Positions 1 through 10,360 of a stretch of DNA of 64,000 nucleotides are shown here, one piece after another; within the stretch, counting starts at the first letter, position 1; each line of letters starts with the position of its first letter. Location: assembly GCF_023159225.1 (NCBI RefSeq), contig NC_063167.1:70247798-70311797 (forward strand), given 5' to 3'. Source of the DNA: Perognathus longimembris pacificus (lineage: Eukaryota > Chordata > Mammalia > Rodentia > Heteromyidae). The notes beneath the pieces were generated by a model. The model saw nothing but the letters and a program-made list of their open reading frames with translations. It had not been told where the DNA came from and ran no database searches. The position numbers were made by a program, and so were the translations under genes.

Positions 1-170
1 GGAAGGAGAAATAAACAAGACTCCCAGGAAGACCCAGTGTGAGAAGACGCAGTGCACAGGGGAATCCTCTGAAAGCTAGAAGATAACAAGTTCTAATTTG
101 GACATAGTCTAGCGACAGTCCTGAGATTTGGCCAGTGGCAGCTAAAAGGAAACCAACAAAAGCCTACTAG

Positions 171-393
171 ACCTGGCAGTTGCTCGTGACTTACACTTGT
201 CATCTCAGCTACTTCTGTGCTGATCATGGTTCAAAGCCAGCCTGGGCAGGAAAGACTGTGAGACTTCTATCTCCAATGAGTTACCAAAAAGCCAGAAGTA
301 GAGGTGTGGTTCAAGTGATAGTGCACAAGCTGTGAGCTAAAAAGCTAAGGACAGTGCTGAGACTCTGAGTTCAACCCCCAGTACTGGAAAAAG
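171..393 (+). mobile_element. SINE, B1L-Geo
   Basis: The left half is 7SL/B1-like (tcatctcagct, ggttcaaagccagcctgggcagg) and the right half Geo-like (ggtgtggttcaagtgatag, ctgagttcaacccccagtactgg). The copy is complete but diverged and ends in a short A-rich tail. Confidence 0.8.
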
Positions 394-851
394 GAAACGT
401 GGAGAAGGGAAAGAGGGGAGCGTGCGTGGGATTTGTCCTGGAACAGTATGGAATGCTGAAGACACTTTGGCCAAGCCCTCTGCAGAAGGCCAGGGCCCTT
501 GTGGTCACAGGAGGCGGCCCAGAGGCTTGGCCTGTGGGGCTGGACAAGTCAATGGGGAGTGCTGACATCCCTGGTGACAAGGCTCTGTTCCCTGGGCTCG
601 GGGAAGGGAAGGGATGGCGCCATGCAAATGTGTTGTTTGCAGGTCTCTTCCATGGCCCAGACTTGAGCTGTGGAGAGCTGGGTTCAGTGCCACAGAATCC
701 CCACTGCATTTCTCTCACAGAAGCTTGGCGCCTGAGGCCTGCTGCTGCTTCTTCAAGCAGGAGCACAGAAAGCAGAGGGGCCCCAGCACAGAAGAGATGG
801 GAGAACCCTTAGCAGTTGAAAGAACAAACCCTGAGTCACAAGAATGAGCTT

Positions 852-853
<2 letters not shown>

Positions 854-898
<45 letters not shown>

Positions 899-900
899 CT
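854..900. repeat. (TG)n microsatellite
   Basis: About 20 TG units run into a short alternating gcgcgcgc segment. Such purine-pyrimidine alternation can form Z-DNA. Confidence 0.97.
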
Positions 901-1210
901 CATGCACGTGAGTGTGTGCATGTGTGTGAAAGAGAGGAGGAGGGAAAGGGAGGCAGGTGGGAGGGGAAGTGCATGGCATAGCAGGTTTATTTATGCTATG
1001 TTTTGGCTGATATTAAAATTCATGATCCCTGTCTGAATTCTGGCTGACTAATGACAGGTGCTAGGCTGCTCTTAGCACTTGTGGGCTGAAGGGTGGGAGA
1101 TGCTATCCTGAGATGGCAAGTTAGGTGGAAAATTTGTTAAATAATGAAGTTTTCCACGAGCAATGAAATGTTCACTGCACTGGGAGAATCTTTTTGAAAT
1201 TGAATCTGAT

Positions 1211-1432
1211 GCTGGGCGCCGGTGGCTCACAGCTGTAATCCCAGCCACTCAGCAGACTGAGATCTGAGGATCACCATTTGAAGCCAGCCTGGGCAGGAAA
1301 GTCCATGAGACTCTTATCTCCAATGAAGCAGCAGAAAGCGGGAAGTGGGGACATGGCTCAGGTGGTAGAGTGCTAGGGGAAACGTCAAGCAGGAGTATGA
1401 GGCACTGACTTGGAGCCCTAATATTAGCATGC
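1211..1432 (+). mobile_element. SINE, B1L-Geo
   Basis: A full-length copy starting gctgggcgccggtggctcac and ending in the Geo right half. It runs directly into a (CA)n tract, as many members of this family do. Confidence 0.88.
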
Positions 1433-1441
1433 ATGTGCATG

Positions 1442-1444
<3 letters not shown>

Positions 1445-1488
<44 letters not shown>

Positions 1489-1497
1489 GCACGCACA
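1445..1497. repeat. (AC)n microsatellite at SINE 3' end
   Basis: More than 20 AC units, then acgc units, directly downstream of the preceding SINE. Confidence 0.97.
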
Positions 1498-2490
1498 AGC
1501 TTCATGAGTCCCAGGTCCTGTGTTGTAGGAAGGATCGGAACAGCCATTATGAGATGTTTTCTTCCTTAGGCACACAAACTCCAGGTGTGGCTGGCCGCAC
1601 GTGGCGTGTGTAAAGACCAGGCATGCTCCTGTGGCAGGAGGCTCAGGTTCTGAAAGCAGTTTCTGGAGGAGAAGGAAATGGGCTTCTACAATCCTCTCTT
1701 ACATAAACAGGAAAAAGGAGACTCGGAAGAGTCGTGACATGCCCATGCTGGTGATGAGCCCAAGGGGAACTCGGTCCCGGTTGGGCAGGCAAGGTCGGGG
1801 GAAGAACAACAGCTGGCACTTGCCCCCTCCACCGTGGGCCCACCCGAGCCCACTGCGCTGTGACGCCACTCGAGTGACGCTTTGCCCATGGCTTGGCTGT
1901 CCTGGCCCCAAAGGTTTCAACACACAGAGCTTTAGGTAATCCAAGGGACTGAAGTTCGTCCTGGGATGACGAAGAAAATACTTTAAAAGCTCTTCTAAAA
2001 ATAATGCTCTTCCGAGGAGATGTTTAGCCTGTGGCAAATGTGTTTGGAAACATGTTTTCTGTAAAGCTCAGCCTCGTTAATCTACCTGTAATTCTTGAAA
2101 GGCAGCTTTCTCGCACACATCAGGACTTGTCCCAGGTTCTCCTGATTCTCAGCTCCAGAAATCCGCCTGACCCACAGCCTTGCTTTTGCCCTCCCTTCCA
2201 GCATCCAGCCCCATTTCTGGAGGTGGACACCAGGGCCTGGACCACTGGGGAGACCATGTCCCGTGTCTTGACACCCCCCTACCCGCACATAGTGCGCGGC
2301 TAGGAGGGGCTGTGCTGGCACTTTGAAGACCAGAGTCTCTCCTCTTCAAGATGGCTCTTGCCTCCCTCTCATCCACGGGGCCTGAAGAGTTGATCAGAAT
2401 GTTTCAAATATTCCTTCACCAGAGCTGTGAAGACTTGGGAGTTGTTCTTCCTTCCTTCTGGAAATCTTCCTCTACAGAAAGACTCCTTTG

Positions 2491-2915
2491 TGCCAGTACT
2501 TGGGCTAGATCTCAGGGCCAGCTTTGCTCTCGCTTAGCTTTTTCCCAGTGCTCTACCACTTGAGTTACAGCTCCACTTCTAGACTTTTGCTGCCTAACTG
2601 GAGATAAGAGTCTTGGCCTTTCATGCCTACTGGCTTTGAACTTTATTGTTGTTGTTGTTTGTGCCAGTCCTAGGGCTTGAACTCAGGGCCTAGGCACTGT
2701 CCCTGAGTTTCTTTTGCTCAAGGCTAGCACTCTATCACTTGAGCCATAGAGCTACCTCCAGTTTCTTCTGTTTATGTGGTATGAAGGAATGGAACCCAGG
2801 GCTTTGTGCATGCTAGGCAAGCACTCTGACAATAAGGCACATTCCCAGCCCTGGCTTTGAACTTTGATCCTCAGATCTTAGCCTCCTGAGTAGCTAGGAT
2901 ATGGTTGTGAGTCCA
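2491..2915 (-). mobile_element. SINE, B1L-Geo, split by a younger SINE
   Basis: The Geo half lies at 2491-2600 and part of the 7SL-like half before 2644. The remaining 5' part resumes at 2866-2910. The copy is interrupted by an IDL-Geo insertion at 2645..2850. Confidence 0.85.
2645..2850 (-). mobile_element. SINE, IDL-Geo, nested insertion
   Basis: A complete IDL-Geo: tRNA-like left half (minus strand starts ggctgggaatgtgcc), Geo right half, and a (CAA)n-type A-rich tail. It is flanked by a perfect 15-base target duplication ctggctttgaacttt (2630..2644 and 2851..2865) within an older SINE. Confidence 0.95.
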
Positions 2916-3110
2916 GCTATGTGAGTCCTCTTTTCCTCTCAGCCCTGAACTGCCTGGAACGTGGCAAGTGGCAGACTGGCTGGGGGAGAAATGGAGGCAG
3001 TTATCCCTGGCGGCCACCTGCCTCTCGGTGGCCGCCAGCCCTGCGTTGCTGTTCTCCGCGTGTCTAATTGGGACCTTCTGCAGGCCTTTGCACAGGGGCT
3101 TTGCTTTTTT

Positions 3111-3151
3111 TGAGGCAAGCACTCTTGCCACTAGGCCATATTCCCAGCCCT
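3111..3151 (-). mobile_element. 41-base 5' fragment of IDL SINE with target duplication
   Basis: It reads gggctgggaatatggcctag onward on the minus strand but stops after about 40 bases and joins an A run. Perfect 15-base repeats gggctttgctttttt at 3096..3110 and 3152..3166 flank it, so it looks like a genuine retroinsertion of a very short RNA piece. Confidence 0.8.
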
Positions 3152-3639
3152 GGGCTTTGCTTTTTTAAAAAATCTTTTCCTCTTCTCTGTGGCTGGTGGC
3201 TTATATATAACGTTTATATTCTCTAACCCACTCCTCCTCAATCTTAAAAAAATGCCAACAAACAAGTATTTGAAATGAGCAAGTTTGTTTGCTGTTGGGA
3301 ATGCAGCTGGGGAAGTGGGCTGTGGGGGCTTGGGGGGGTGTCTGCGAGGGTGCCTTTCGAGGTTGGGAGCAGGTGGGGCCTGTGCAGGCACGTGCGGTGT
3401 TAGTCAAGGACGAAGAGAGGTGAGTAGGCACAGGCCCGGGTCAAGACCAGGGCAGGGCAGCTCATTGCTCTGTTTAGAACAGCAAGGACTATTATTTGCA
3501 CCTTGAGGCTTGGACAGTTTTATGACTTGCCTCATGGTGGGAGAGAGGAAGCTTTCTTCAGGAATTAGGATTCTTCTACCTAACACAGGATGCTAGTGCT
3601 ACACTAGGCTCAAGATCTGCTTGGAGTCCTGTCTTTAAT

Positions 3640-3852
3640 TCATCCATCCATCCTCCAGACTTCTTTCCTTCCATCCTTCAATCTTTCCATCATCCATCCA
3701 TTCATTATTAATCCAGCCATCCCTCTATCATCTATCCATCCACCCATCCACCCATCTATCTACCCACCAATCCATCCATCCATCATCATCTATCCTCCCT
3801 CCCTTCCTCCTTCCCTCCCTCCTCCCCTCCCTCCCTCCCTCCTATCCCTCAT
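3640..3852. repeat. (CATC/CCAT/CTCC)n low-complexity tract
   Basis: Imperfect tetranucleotide repeats of catc/catt type grade into ctcc-rich sequence. Confidence 0.93.
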
Positions 3853-4106
3853 CCATCTACAGTGAAAGGTCAGTGTGACCACATGTTAAGTTCTGTCCAC
3901 CTGCATATGGTCATTTGTGATGTGCCTGGAAGACCAGAGGCTGCATGTGAAAGGAGAGGGCCATGGTCTGGGGCTCCTGGATGTGGCAAGCAGCCTGAAG
4001 AGCAACTACTCCTGACAAAGCCACGTCGGCACTACAGGGGTTTCCAGTTGCATGAGTGTGTAGCAGCATCAGGTGTGTTCTTCCACCCTGGGAATCGGGC
4101 ATTAAA

Positions 4107-4262
4107 CGGAACAACAAGGAAGAGGGAAGGGGAAGGGAGAGAGGAAGAGGGAGGGAGGAAGAAGGAGGGAAGGAGGAGGAGGAAGAAAGGAAGAAGAGGA
4201 GAGATTGGAGGGGAGACGAGAGGAGTGGGAAGGGCAGAGGAGGAGGGGGAAGGCTCACTGAA
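4107..4262. repeat. purine-rich (GGA/GAA)n tract
   Basis: Almost pure A/G on the plus strand for about 150 bases. It opens several spurious reading frames. Confidence 0.9.
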
Positions 4263-4264
4263 GG

Positions 4265-4990
4265 AGGCTCCTAGAGGAATTCTTGAAGGTGTGGAGGGCA
4301 GATGAGAGGTGCAAAGCTCTCCAGGCTGGGAGAAAGGCCAACAGGGTGCCAGGTTGTGTGGAGGTAGCAGCGGGTAGCTGTGTGCCAGGGGCCTGGCCAG
4401 GTCACGGTGGGCATGCGTGCCAGGTGGCGGTTCGGATAGGAGAGCGGGCCAGGAGCTGTGGTTGTGGTGCAATGAGGCCATGGCGAGGCAATTGTCCTGA
4501 AAGCTCAGGGCTCTGAGCAGACGCTGAGGCCGAGAGAAACACGAGCTGAGGGCCTGCCACAAGGGCACAGAGAGCCACGCTCTCAGCCCTGGAAACATCA
4601 TCAAAAGAAGCAGCTTCACAGCAAAATGCATTCCATGTGTGGGCCCCGCGCATGTGCTTCTTGTCAGGCGGGCCCATCCTCCCGGCTCGCGGGGAGCTGT
4701 TTGAAATTTTATGATTCTTGGCTGGGCCCCAGCCCTTACCCCCGAGTCTGCGGGAGTTAATGGCCTTTTCTGGCGGCACAACTCTGGGGGCCTCGGGAGT
4801 TCCCAAGTGCCAGGAAAGGAGAAACTCACAACTCATACTGCAACCAACAGCCATACGTTCTTTACGGGCAGCCCAGGACCAGCGGCTCCTCTTCTTCAGC
4901 TCCCCACAGAAGCTGTCATGGCAAGCCGGCCTCATGGCATCTTCTGGAAGGGAGCACTCAGAGCTCATGCCAACACTCCCTTTATTCCTT
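4265..4990. other. non-repetitive stretch, no gene seen
   Basis: Moderately GC-rich unique-looking sequence. The open frames here on both strands lack recognisable domains, and some run out of the purine tract, so none is called. Confidence 0.6.
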
Positions 4991-4993
4991 TTT

Positions 4994-5217
4994 GGTGCCC
5001 GTACTGGGGCTTGAACTCAGGGCCTGGGTGCTGTTATTTAGCTTCTGCACTCAAAGCTAGTGCTCTATGACTTGAGCCACAGCTCCACTTCTGACTTTTC
5101 CCCCCCTAGTTAATTGGAGACAAGAGTCTCAGGGACTTTCTTGCTTGAGTTGAATGCGATCCTCAGATCTCAGCCTCTTGAGTAGCTAGGGCACCAGGCG
5201 TGAGCCACCAGCACCCA
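4994..5217 (-). mobile_element. SINE, B1L-Geo
   Basis: A full-length copy: Geo half (gtactggggcttgaactcag), then 7SL-like half ending gtgagccaccagcacccaa. Includes a C7 run at 5101. Confidence 0.88.
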
Positions 5218-5266
5218 ATTTTGTTTTGTTTTTTTCCAATTTAAACAGAGAATTCAGCACCAGTTC

Positions 5267-5334
5267 TTGGCACATTGAGTCTAGTTAAGGTACTTCAACC
5301 TTGGCACACTGAGTCTGGTTAAGGTACTTCAACC
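5267..5334. repeat. 34-base tandem duplication
   Basis: Two adjacent 34-base copies (5267..5300, 5301..5334) differ at only two positions. Each ends ttaaggtacttcaacc. Confidence 0.95.
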
Positions 5335-5570
5335 AACACTCACGGAGCACAGACTGGAATCTCCCCAAGGTGTTGGGCTTCCTGGAAGCACAGGGAGAAG
5401 GAGATGTGGGCCATTGGGGCCTGGCCAGGCTGCACCCCTTGTCTGCCCACTCCGTCACCGCCATGCACAGAGTGACTTCCTCCTTCTGGGAGTTTGGACT
5501 AGTGAGTGCAGATGCAAGGAGCCCAAAGCAGGGGAAGGCTTAAATTATTGGTGTTAAGAGAACAATGGAA

Positions 5571-5719
5571 GCCAGGCATTGGTGGCTCACGCCTGTTCAA
5601 AGGCAGCCCAGGAGACAAATCTGATACTCTTATCTCCAGTGAACCAGCAAAGCTGTGGCTCAAGTGATAAGAGTGAAAAAGTTAAGCGATAGCACCTGGA
5701 CTCAAGCCTCAGGACTGGT
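5571..5719 (+). mobile_element. SINE, B1L-Geo, internally deleted
   Basis: Starts gccaggcattggtggctcac but is shortened by deletions in both halves. It ends caggactgg and runs into (TG)n. Confidence 0.82.
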
Positions 5720-5762
5720 GTGTGTGTGTGTGCGTGCATGCGCACGCACGCACACACATATG
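5718..5762. repeat. (TG)n/(CGCA)n microsatellite
   Basis: TG units pass into gcatgcgcacgc and then CA units, giving a partly palindromic tract at a SINE 3' end. Confidence 0.93.
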
Positions 5763-5764
5763 TG

Positions 5765-6282
5765 CACACAGTAATGTTTTTATGGATAAGGTGCAACTGC
5801 TTATAGTCTTCAGTAGATTATCTCCTTGGGGCAGGAGGCTAAGGAAGACTCTGTCACTTCTCCTGGTCCCTCCAGGGCCCTGTGCCACCTCACACCTCCT
5901 ATCCCAGCCCCTCAGATAATGGTCTGGACCAGGTCCATGCCTGCACACACTCTGCTGCTGAACCGTCTGGGCCAGACTCTTGCCCAACTCCTGCTTACTG
6001 TCTGCCGCCTTTGGCCATGGGGCTGCTATTTCCTCTTCCTGGCCCATCTCTCTGCTTTCCCGAAAGGTGTTGGCCAGGACCAATACATGTATCCATCTCT
6101 TTCCAAACTGCCTGTCAGGCTCCATGGGCCCCAGCTTATTCCTGAGACTCAACTCCCTTTGCTCAGCAAAAAGGAAAAGAGACCAAGATGATCAAAAAGG
6201 CAAGGGTATAGCACCCCTGGCCAGGCCCAGACTATGCCATGATTCTAACCAGAGGGATACTGAGCAAAAACATACGCTGGAA
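5765..6282. other. non-repetitive stretch, no gene seen
   Basis: Unique-looking sequence. Open frames overlap on the same strand in different frames and show no domain. Confidence 0.55.
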
Positions 6283-6355
6283 GGACTGTGAAGGTGGTCT
6301 AGGTGGTAGAGAGCCTGCCCTGAGAGTACAAGGCCATGAGTTCAAACCTGAGGGC
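6283..6355 (+). mobile_element. tRNA/ID-like SINE monomer, diverged
   Basis: Resembles an ID-type left monomer: ggtggtagagagcctgccct (A-box side) and gagttcaaacctgagg (B-box side). It has no clear tail. Confidence 0.5.
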
Positions 6356-6528
6356 TGTCTAGGGGTGTTGGGGGGAGTAAGATGGAGTTGAAGCACTGCC
6401 CACTGAGGGTCTGAACTCTGGAATATAGCTTCGTTTCCTTTGTGTTCACATGCAAACCCTTCCTCCTACAACAGATCTTCAAATATATTATGGTGTGTCT
6501 ATGTATGGTGCACACACACACAAGCTTG

Positions 6529-6730
6529 CGCCAGTACTGGGGCTTGAACTGAGATCCTATGCTCTGTCCTTAGCCTTTTCTCTCAACCACTTGAATCACA
6601 TCTCTGCTTCTGGCTTTGGGTAGTTAATTGGAGAGTCTCACAAGCTTTCCTGCCCAGGCTCGCTTTGATCTGGGATCCTCAGCTCTCAGCCTCCTGAATA
6701 GCTGGGATTACAGGTGTGAGGCACCAGTGC
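6529..6730 (-). mobile_element. SINE, B1L-Geo
   Basis: The Geo half (ccagtactggggcttgaact) begins beside a short (CA)n at 6510-6522. The 7SL-like half ends ggtgtgaggcaccagtgct. Confidence 0.87.
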
Positions 6731-6875
6731 TCTGCTCCATTGATCATTCATAAGTGCTGGAAGCAGGGTGATGTCAGGGGAAGTAAATCATCCATGGTGC
6801 TGCTCACAGAGCCACTTCCTCCTGTCTCTCCCAACCACTCCAAAAAAGCCTCTTTATTCAAGATCTTGGACCCCA

Positions 6876-7081
6876 TTAAAAACAACAACAACAACAACAA
6901 AAAAAAAAACACCAACCAACCCACTCATGGGCTGGGATGTAGCTCAGTGGCAAAGCACTTACCTAGGAAGTGCAACGTCCTGGGTTCAATCCCTAGTACA
7001 AAAAAAAAAAAAATACAGTTAAAAAAAAAAGATCTATGCAACTCGCCTGAATAAAGCCTTGCTTTTTGAAAAAAAAAAAAA
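6876..7081 (+). mobile_element. retrocopy containing an ID element, with 16-base target duplication
   Basis: Flanked by aagatcttggacccca at 6860..6875 and 7082..7097. Inside are a (CAA)n/A-rich leader, an ID SINE (6929..6999, gctgggatgtagctcagtgg to gggttcaatccctagta), an A run, then about 40 bases of other sequence with AATAAA (gcctgaataaagccttg) and a terminal poly(A). The whole looks like one polyadenylated transcript that carried an ID element. Confidence 0.75.
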
Positions 7082-7287
7082 AAGATCTTGGACCCCAAGT
7101 CCTTTAGAAATCTCACTGCCTTCAACTCTGACTGGTTTACCAGCATGTAATGTTATATGCTCACTGATCTTTGATGGTGGTGGTTGCAGCGTGGGCATTG
7201 CTGAGCAGGCCCTGTCTTGGCTGAGGAGCTGTTGGAAGGACTTGTCTCATACTACTGAGTCCTCAGGACTCAGAATGAACACTGCTA

Positions 7288-7365
7288 TGTGAACAGAAGA
7301 GGAGGCAGAGGCTCAGTGGAGCAATGCTAGGGAAGATCAGATTCAAATCCAGGGCTCTCAGCACA
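7288..7365 (-). mobile_element. MIR fragment
   Basis: Reads like the central MIR core in reverse (gaggctcagtggagcaa, cagattcaaatccagggctc). Old and diverged. Confidence 0.5.
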
Positions 7366-7955
7366 GCAGCAGACCTGAAAGCCTGGGACAGTCTGGGCAC
7401 TATGTGGTGTCACATGGGTCTGAAGAGAAGAAGGGAAGTTGCCCCAGAAGGCCCAGGATCTGTGACTGGGAGCCATGGCCCAGAGCCAGGTCAAACTCAG
7501 CCCATGGTGGACAAGGGAGGATGTGGCCTCCCAAGGTCATCAGAGATCTGTGGGAGGAGGCAGAATTCCTGACTTCAGAACCCTGAGAGCTAGAGCAAGT
7601 AAGGCTCCATGAAACAGATCAGGCAGGAGGAAGACGGAAGGCGCCTTTGGCTCTCCTGGGGACCAGCAGTGATGGCTGGGAGGGAGAAAGCAGAGGGTCT
7701 CGCCACCATGCTTGGTATTGATTTTCTCCATTGAAGGGGCTGCCGGCTCTGTGATCAGAGACTGACAGAGGGAGAGCTGGCGGGGGGCCCAGAATGCCTT
7801 TCAGTGAGTTTTTATTCTCCAAGTTGATGAATTACATCCTGGAGTGGATGGCAATGCAGATATAGTTATGGAATCTAAACTGCTTCAAAGCAGAACGGGT
7901 GGTGTTCTTCCTTCCTCCCTCCCTCCCTCTCTCCTGCCCTCCCTCCCCCCTTCTT
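7366..7955. other. non-repetitive stretch, no gene seen
   Basis: Unique-looking sequence with a pyrimidine-rich (cctcc)n run at 7905-7960. No exon signature recognised. Confidence 0.55.
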
Positions 7956-7960
7956 CTTCT

Positions 7961-8186
7961 CTGCTGATACTAGGGCTTGAACTCAGGACTCGGATGCTGT
8001 CCCTTAGCTCTTTTGCTCAAGGCTGATGCTCTACCACTTGAGGCACAGATTCACTTCTGGCTTTTTTGGTGGTCAAATGGAAATGAGTCTCCTGATTTTT
8101 CTGCCCATGCTGGCTTTGAGCCACAATCCTCAGATCTCAGCCCCTGAGTAGCCAGGATGACCAGCATGAGCTGCCAGGGCCCAGCT
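7961..8186 (-). mobile_element. SINE, B1L-Geo
   Basis: A full-length minus copy from tactagggcttgaactcagg to gagctgccagggcccag. An IDL-Geo has inserted at its 5' edge. Confidence 0.87.
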
Positions 8187-8195
8187 GGTCCTTTG

Positions 8196-8388
8196 CCAGT
8201 CCTGGGGCTTGAACTCAGGGCCTGAGCACTGTCCCTGCCTTCCTTTTGCTCAAGGCTAGCACTCTACCACTTGAGCCACAGTGCCACTTCTGGCTTTTTC
8301 TGTGTATATGGTACTGAGGAATTGAACCCAGGGCTTCATGCCTGCTAGGCAAGCACTCTACCACTAGGCCACATTCCCAGCCTCAGCG
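8196..8388 (-). mobile_element. SINE, IDL-Geo
   Basis: Complete: Geo half (agtcctggggcttgaactca), then IDL half ending ccactaggccacattcccag. Flanked by the short direct repeat ggtcctttg at 8187..8195 and 8389..8397. Confidence 0.92.
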
Positions 8389-8399
8389 GGTCCTTTGGA

Positions 8400-9380
8400 T
8401 CGTGAATGACTCTGCCATATCTTTCTGTTGGGTGAGGCGGGAGGTGGGGGGGCAATCCACTCAGGTTTCCACTGCCTTTGTGTGCATGGCTAGACTCAGC
8501 ACGGGTGGATTCACCCTGGGTCCCCCAGCATGCTCCCCACTGTCCTGGCCTACCTGTGCCTGAGGCCCACCACTGGCCAGACTCAGCTAGAGTATTATGG
8601 GATCCAGTGGAAGGGCCCACGGTGACTTGGATGTTCCCAAAAGAGTTCCAGAAGCTTCCCATGGTAAGGAGACTCCCAGGTTTCCCAGGGCATAGTGGAA
8701 GGCAAGCGTGGCCCTCGAGTTGAGGGATGGCGTCCCACCTGTTCTGTTCTCTATCCCTGCTTGAAAGGTGCGGTGCAGGGCTGAGGCCAATCAAAGATTC
8801 AGTAGAGATGGAAATTCACCTTTGGGTCAGGATGTGTCACTAGCTGGGAGCCCAGCGGCAGTGAATCAGCAGGAGGCCGGGTCTGGGCCATGCCTGGGTC
8901 TGAGTCCTGCTCAGGTCCAGGCTGTGCCGCATGCCTGCGGGAGGGGAGAAGGCTGGAGGGGCAGTGTGGAAACTTCTCGAGCCCACTCTGGAAGTTCAGA
9001 GAGGGAGCTGGAATCTGGCCTCTCCCTGCTGTGCCTGTTGCCTGCGTGCTGCCTGCCGGCGTGGCTCAGAGCCCACGCAGCCCTGGTGGCTCGCTAGGCA
9101 GAAATGGAAATTCCGCCTGGGGCTGTACCAGGCCCAGACGCCAGCTTGGCGTGTGTGCAGTCTGCTGGGGTCCCCGGCCTGGGGCCCTGTGCCCTCGCTT
9201 TCAGGGCATGGGGCAGAGCTGAATTTGAAGGATTGGGGACTGGGGAGGATAGGGCCACCCTGACCCTAATGCTGACCCTAACCGGGTCAGGCTCACCTTA
9301 ATTTCAGCCATCCAGGGAGGGTACCAATCGCCGACTCTTAACACAAGAAGGATCTGAAGCCAGTTACAGGGCACTGAAGG
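8400..9380. other. GC-rich non-repetitive stretch, no gene seen
   Basis: Overlapping plus-strand open frames (8768-9301) are all different readings of the same GC-rich sequence without motifs. A few CCCTAA-like words occur near 9257-9286 but form no array. Confidence 0.55.
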
Positions 9381-9385
9381 CACCT

Positions 9386-9447
9386 AACACTTCAGAAGTG
9401 GAGCCAGGAGGATGTGAGCTTGAGGCCAGCCTGGGCTACACAGCGAA
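9386..9447 (+). mobile_element. B1/7SL-derived SINE fragment
   Basis: Contains gaggccagcctgggctacac, the hallmark of the rodent B1 right end. Only about 60 bases survive. Confidence 0.7.
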
Positions 9448-9717
9448 GGCTCAGCCAGCCAAGCCTGCAGAGCAAGGCCCTGTTGCAGGGGTCCCTGCAC
9501 CCTGGGTGCTCTCCCAACCAGCGGGAGAGGCGAGGAAGAGCACCCCGCCGAGGGTGAACCCAGAATAGGTTACGAGCCTTGAGTCGTCCACACTCAGCCC
9601 AACCCAACCTTTCTCCGGCAGTTGGACAATCAGACGACTCGGGAGAAGTTCAAGACTGCTCTCAGTTTAGTGGTGTGGACTGGATCTTAAGTATGGGCAA
9701 TGGCAGGAAGAGGAGGG

Positions 9718-10030
9718 TGTAACATACCTAGCCAGGGGCTATGATTGTCGGTCCGAGGTGTCAGTCAAGGGCAGAAGGCCATGGGACCTCCCTAAGGGGC
9801 GGCCTAAGTACTAGCAGGACCGCCCCCAGGTTACTGCCAGCAGCCATCTTGCTGCACATGGTCTTAAGGCTGGGAGGCGTGGCCAGCTAGAGCCGCCTTT
9901 CCAGTTCCGGACCCAGAAGGCAGGCGGGGCTAAAGCAAGCCCCCAGGGACTGAGGCAGGCGGGACTCTTCAGGGCCTGACTCCCGAGGCGCAACAGCCAC
10001 ACACCTCCGGGTGCGCCCCACACTCTCTCT
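9718..10030. promoter_or_regulatory. CpG-rich block with GC boxes and a YY1-type motif
   Basis: Contains ggggcgg, accgcccc and aggcgggac (Sp1-like), gccatcttg (YY1 consensus) and several CpGs, unlike its neighbours. It could be a small CpG island, an orphan promoter, or the U3 of an old LTR. No transcript can be assigned. Confidence 0.3.
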
Positions 10031-10098
10031 CAAAGGAGAAGAAAGGAATAAAGGGAAGGGAAAAGAAGGGAAAGGAAGGGAAGAGATGGGGAGGGAAG
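10031..10098. repeat. (GGGAA)n purine tract
   Basis: Repeated gggaa/gaaaa words follow the CpG-rich block. Confidence 0.85.
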
Positions 10099-10140
10099 TC
10101 TGAAAGAGTCTATTTATCTTCCATTTATTTTCTGTTCTGA

Positions 10141-10360
10141 TATTGGCATTTGTTCTCAGGGTCTTGCACTCTTGCACTCTTGCCTGGCTTTTTCATTCAA
10201 GGCTGGAGTGCTACCACATGAGTCACACCTCCATTTGTGGCCTTTTGCTGGTTAATTGAAGGTAAGCATCTCATGGATGTTCCTGTCCTGGATGGCTTTG
10301 AACTGGATCCTAAGAGCTCATCCTCCTGAGTAGCTGGGATTACAGGTGTGCACCACAGGG
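10141..10360 (-). mobile_element. SINE, B1L-Geo
   Basis: A diverged copy with a short internal gcactctt duplication at 10166-10183. The 7SL end reads gggattacaggtgtgcacca. Confidence 0.85.

Noticed and set aside
9255..9290. Telomere-like CCCTAA words
   Set aside because: Only a few imperfect words within 35 bases, not an interstitial telomeric array.
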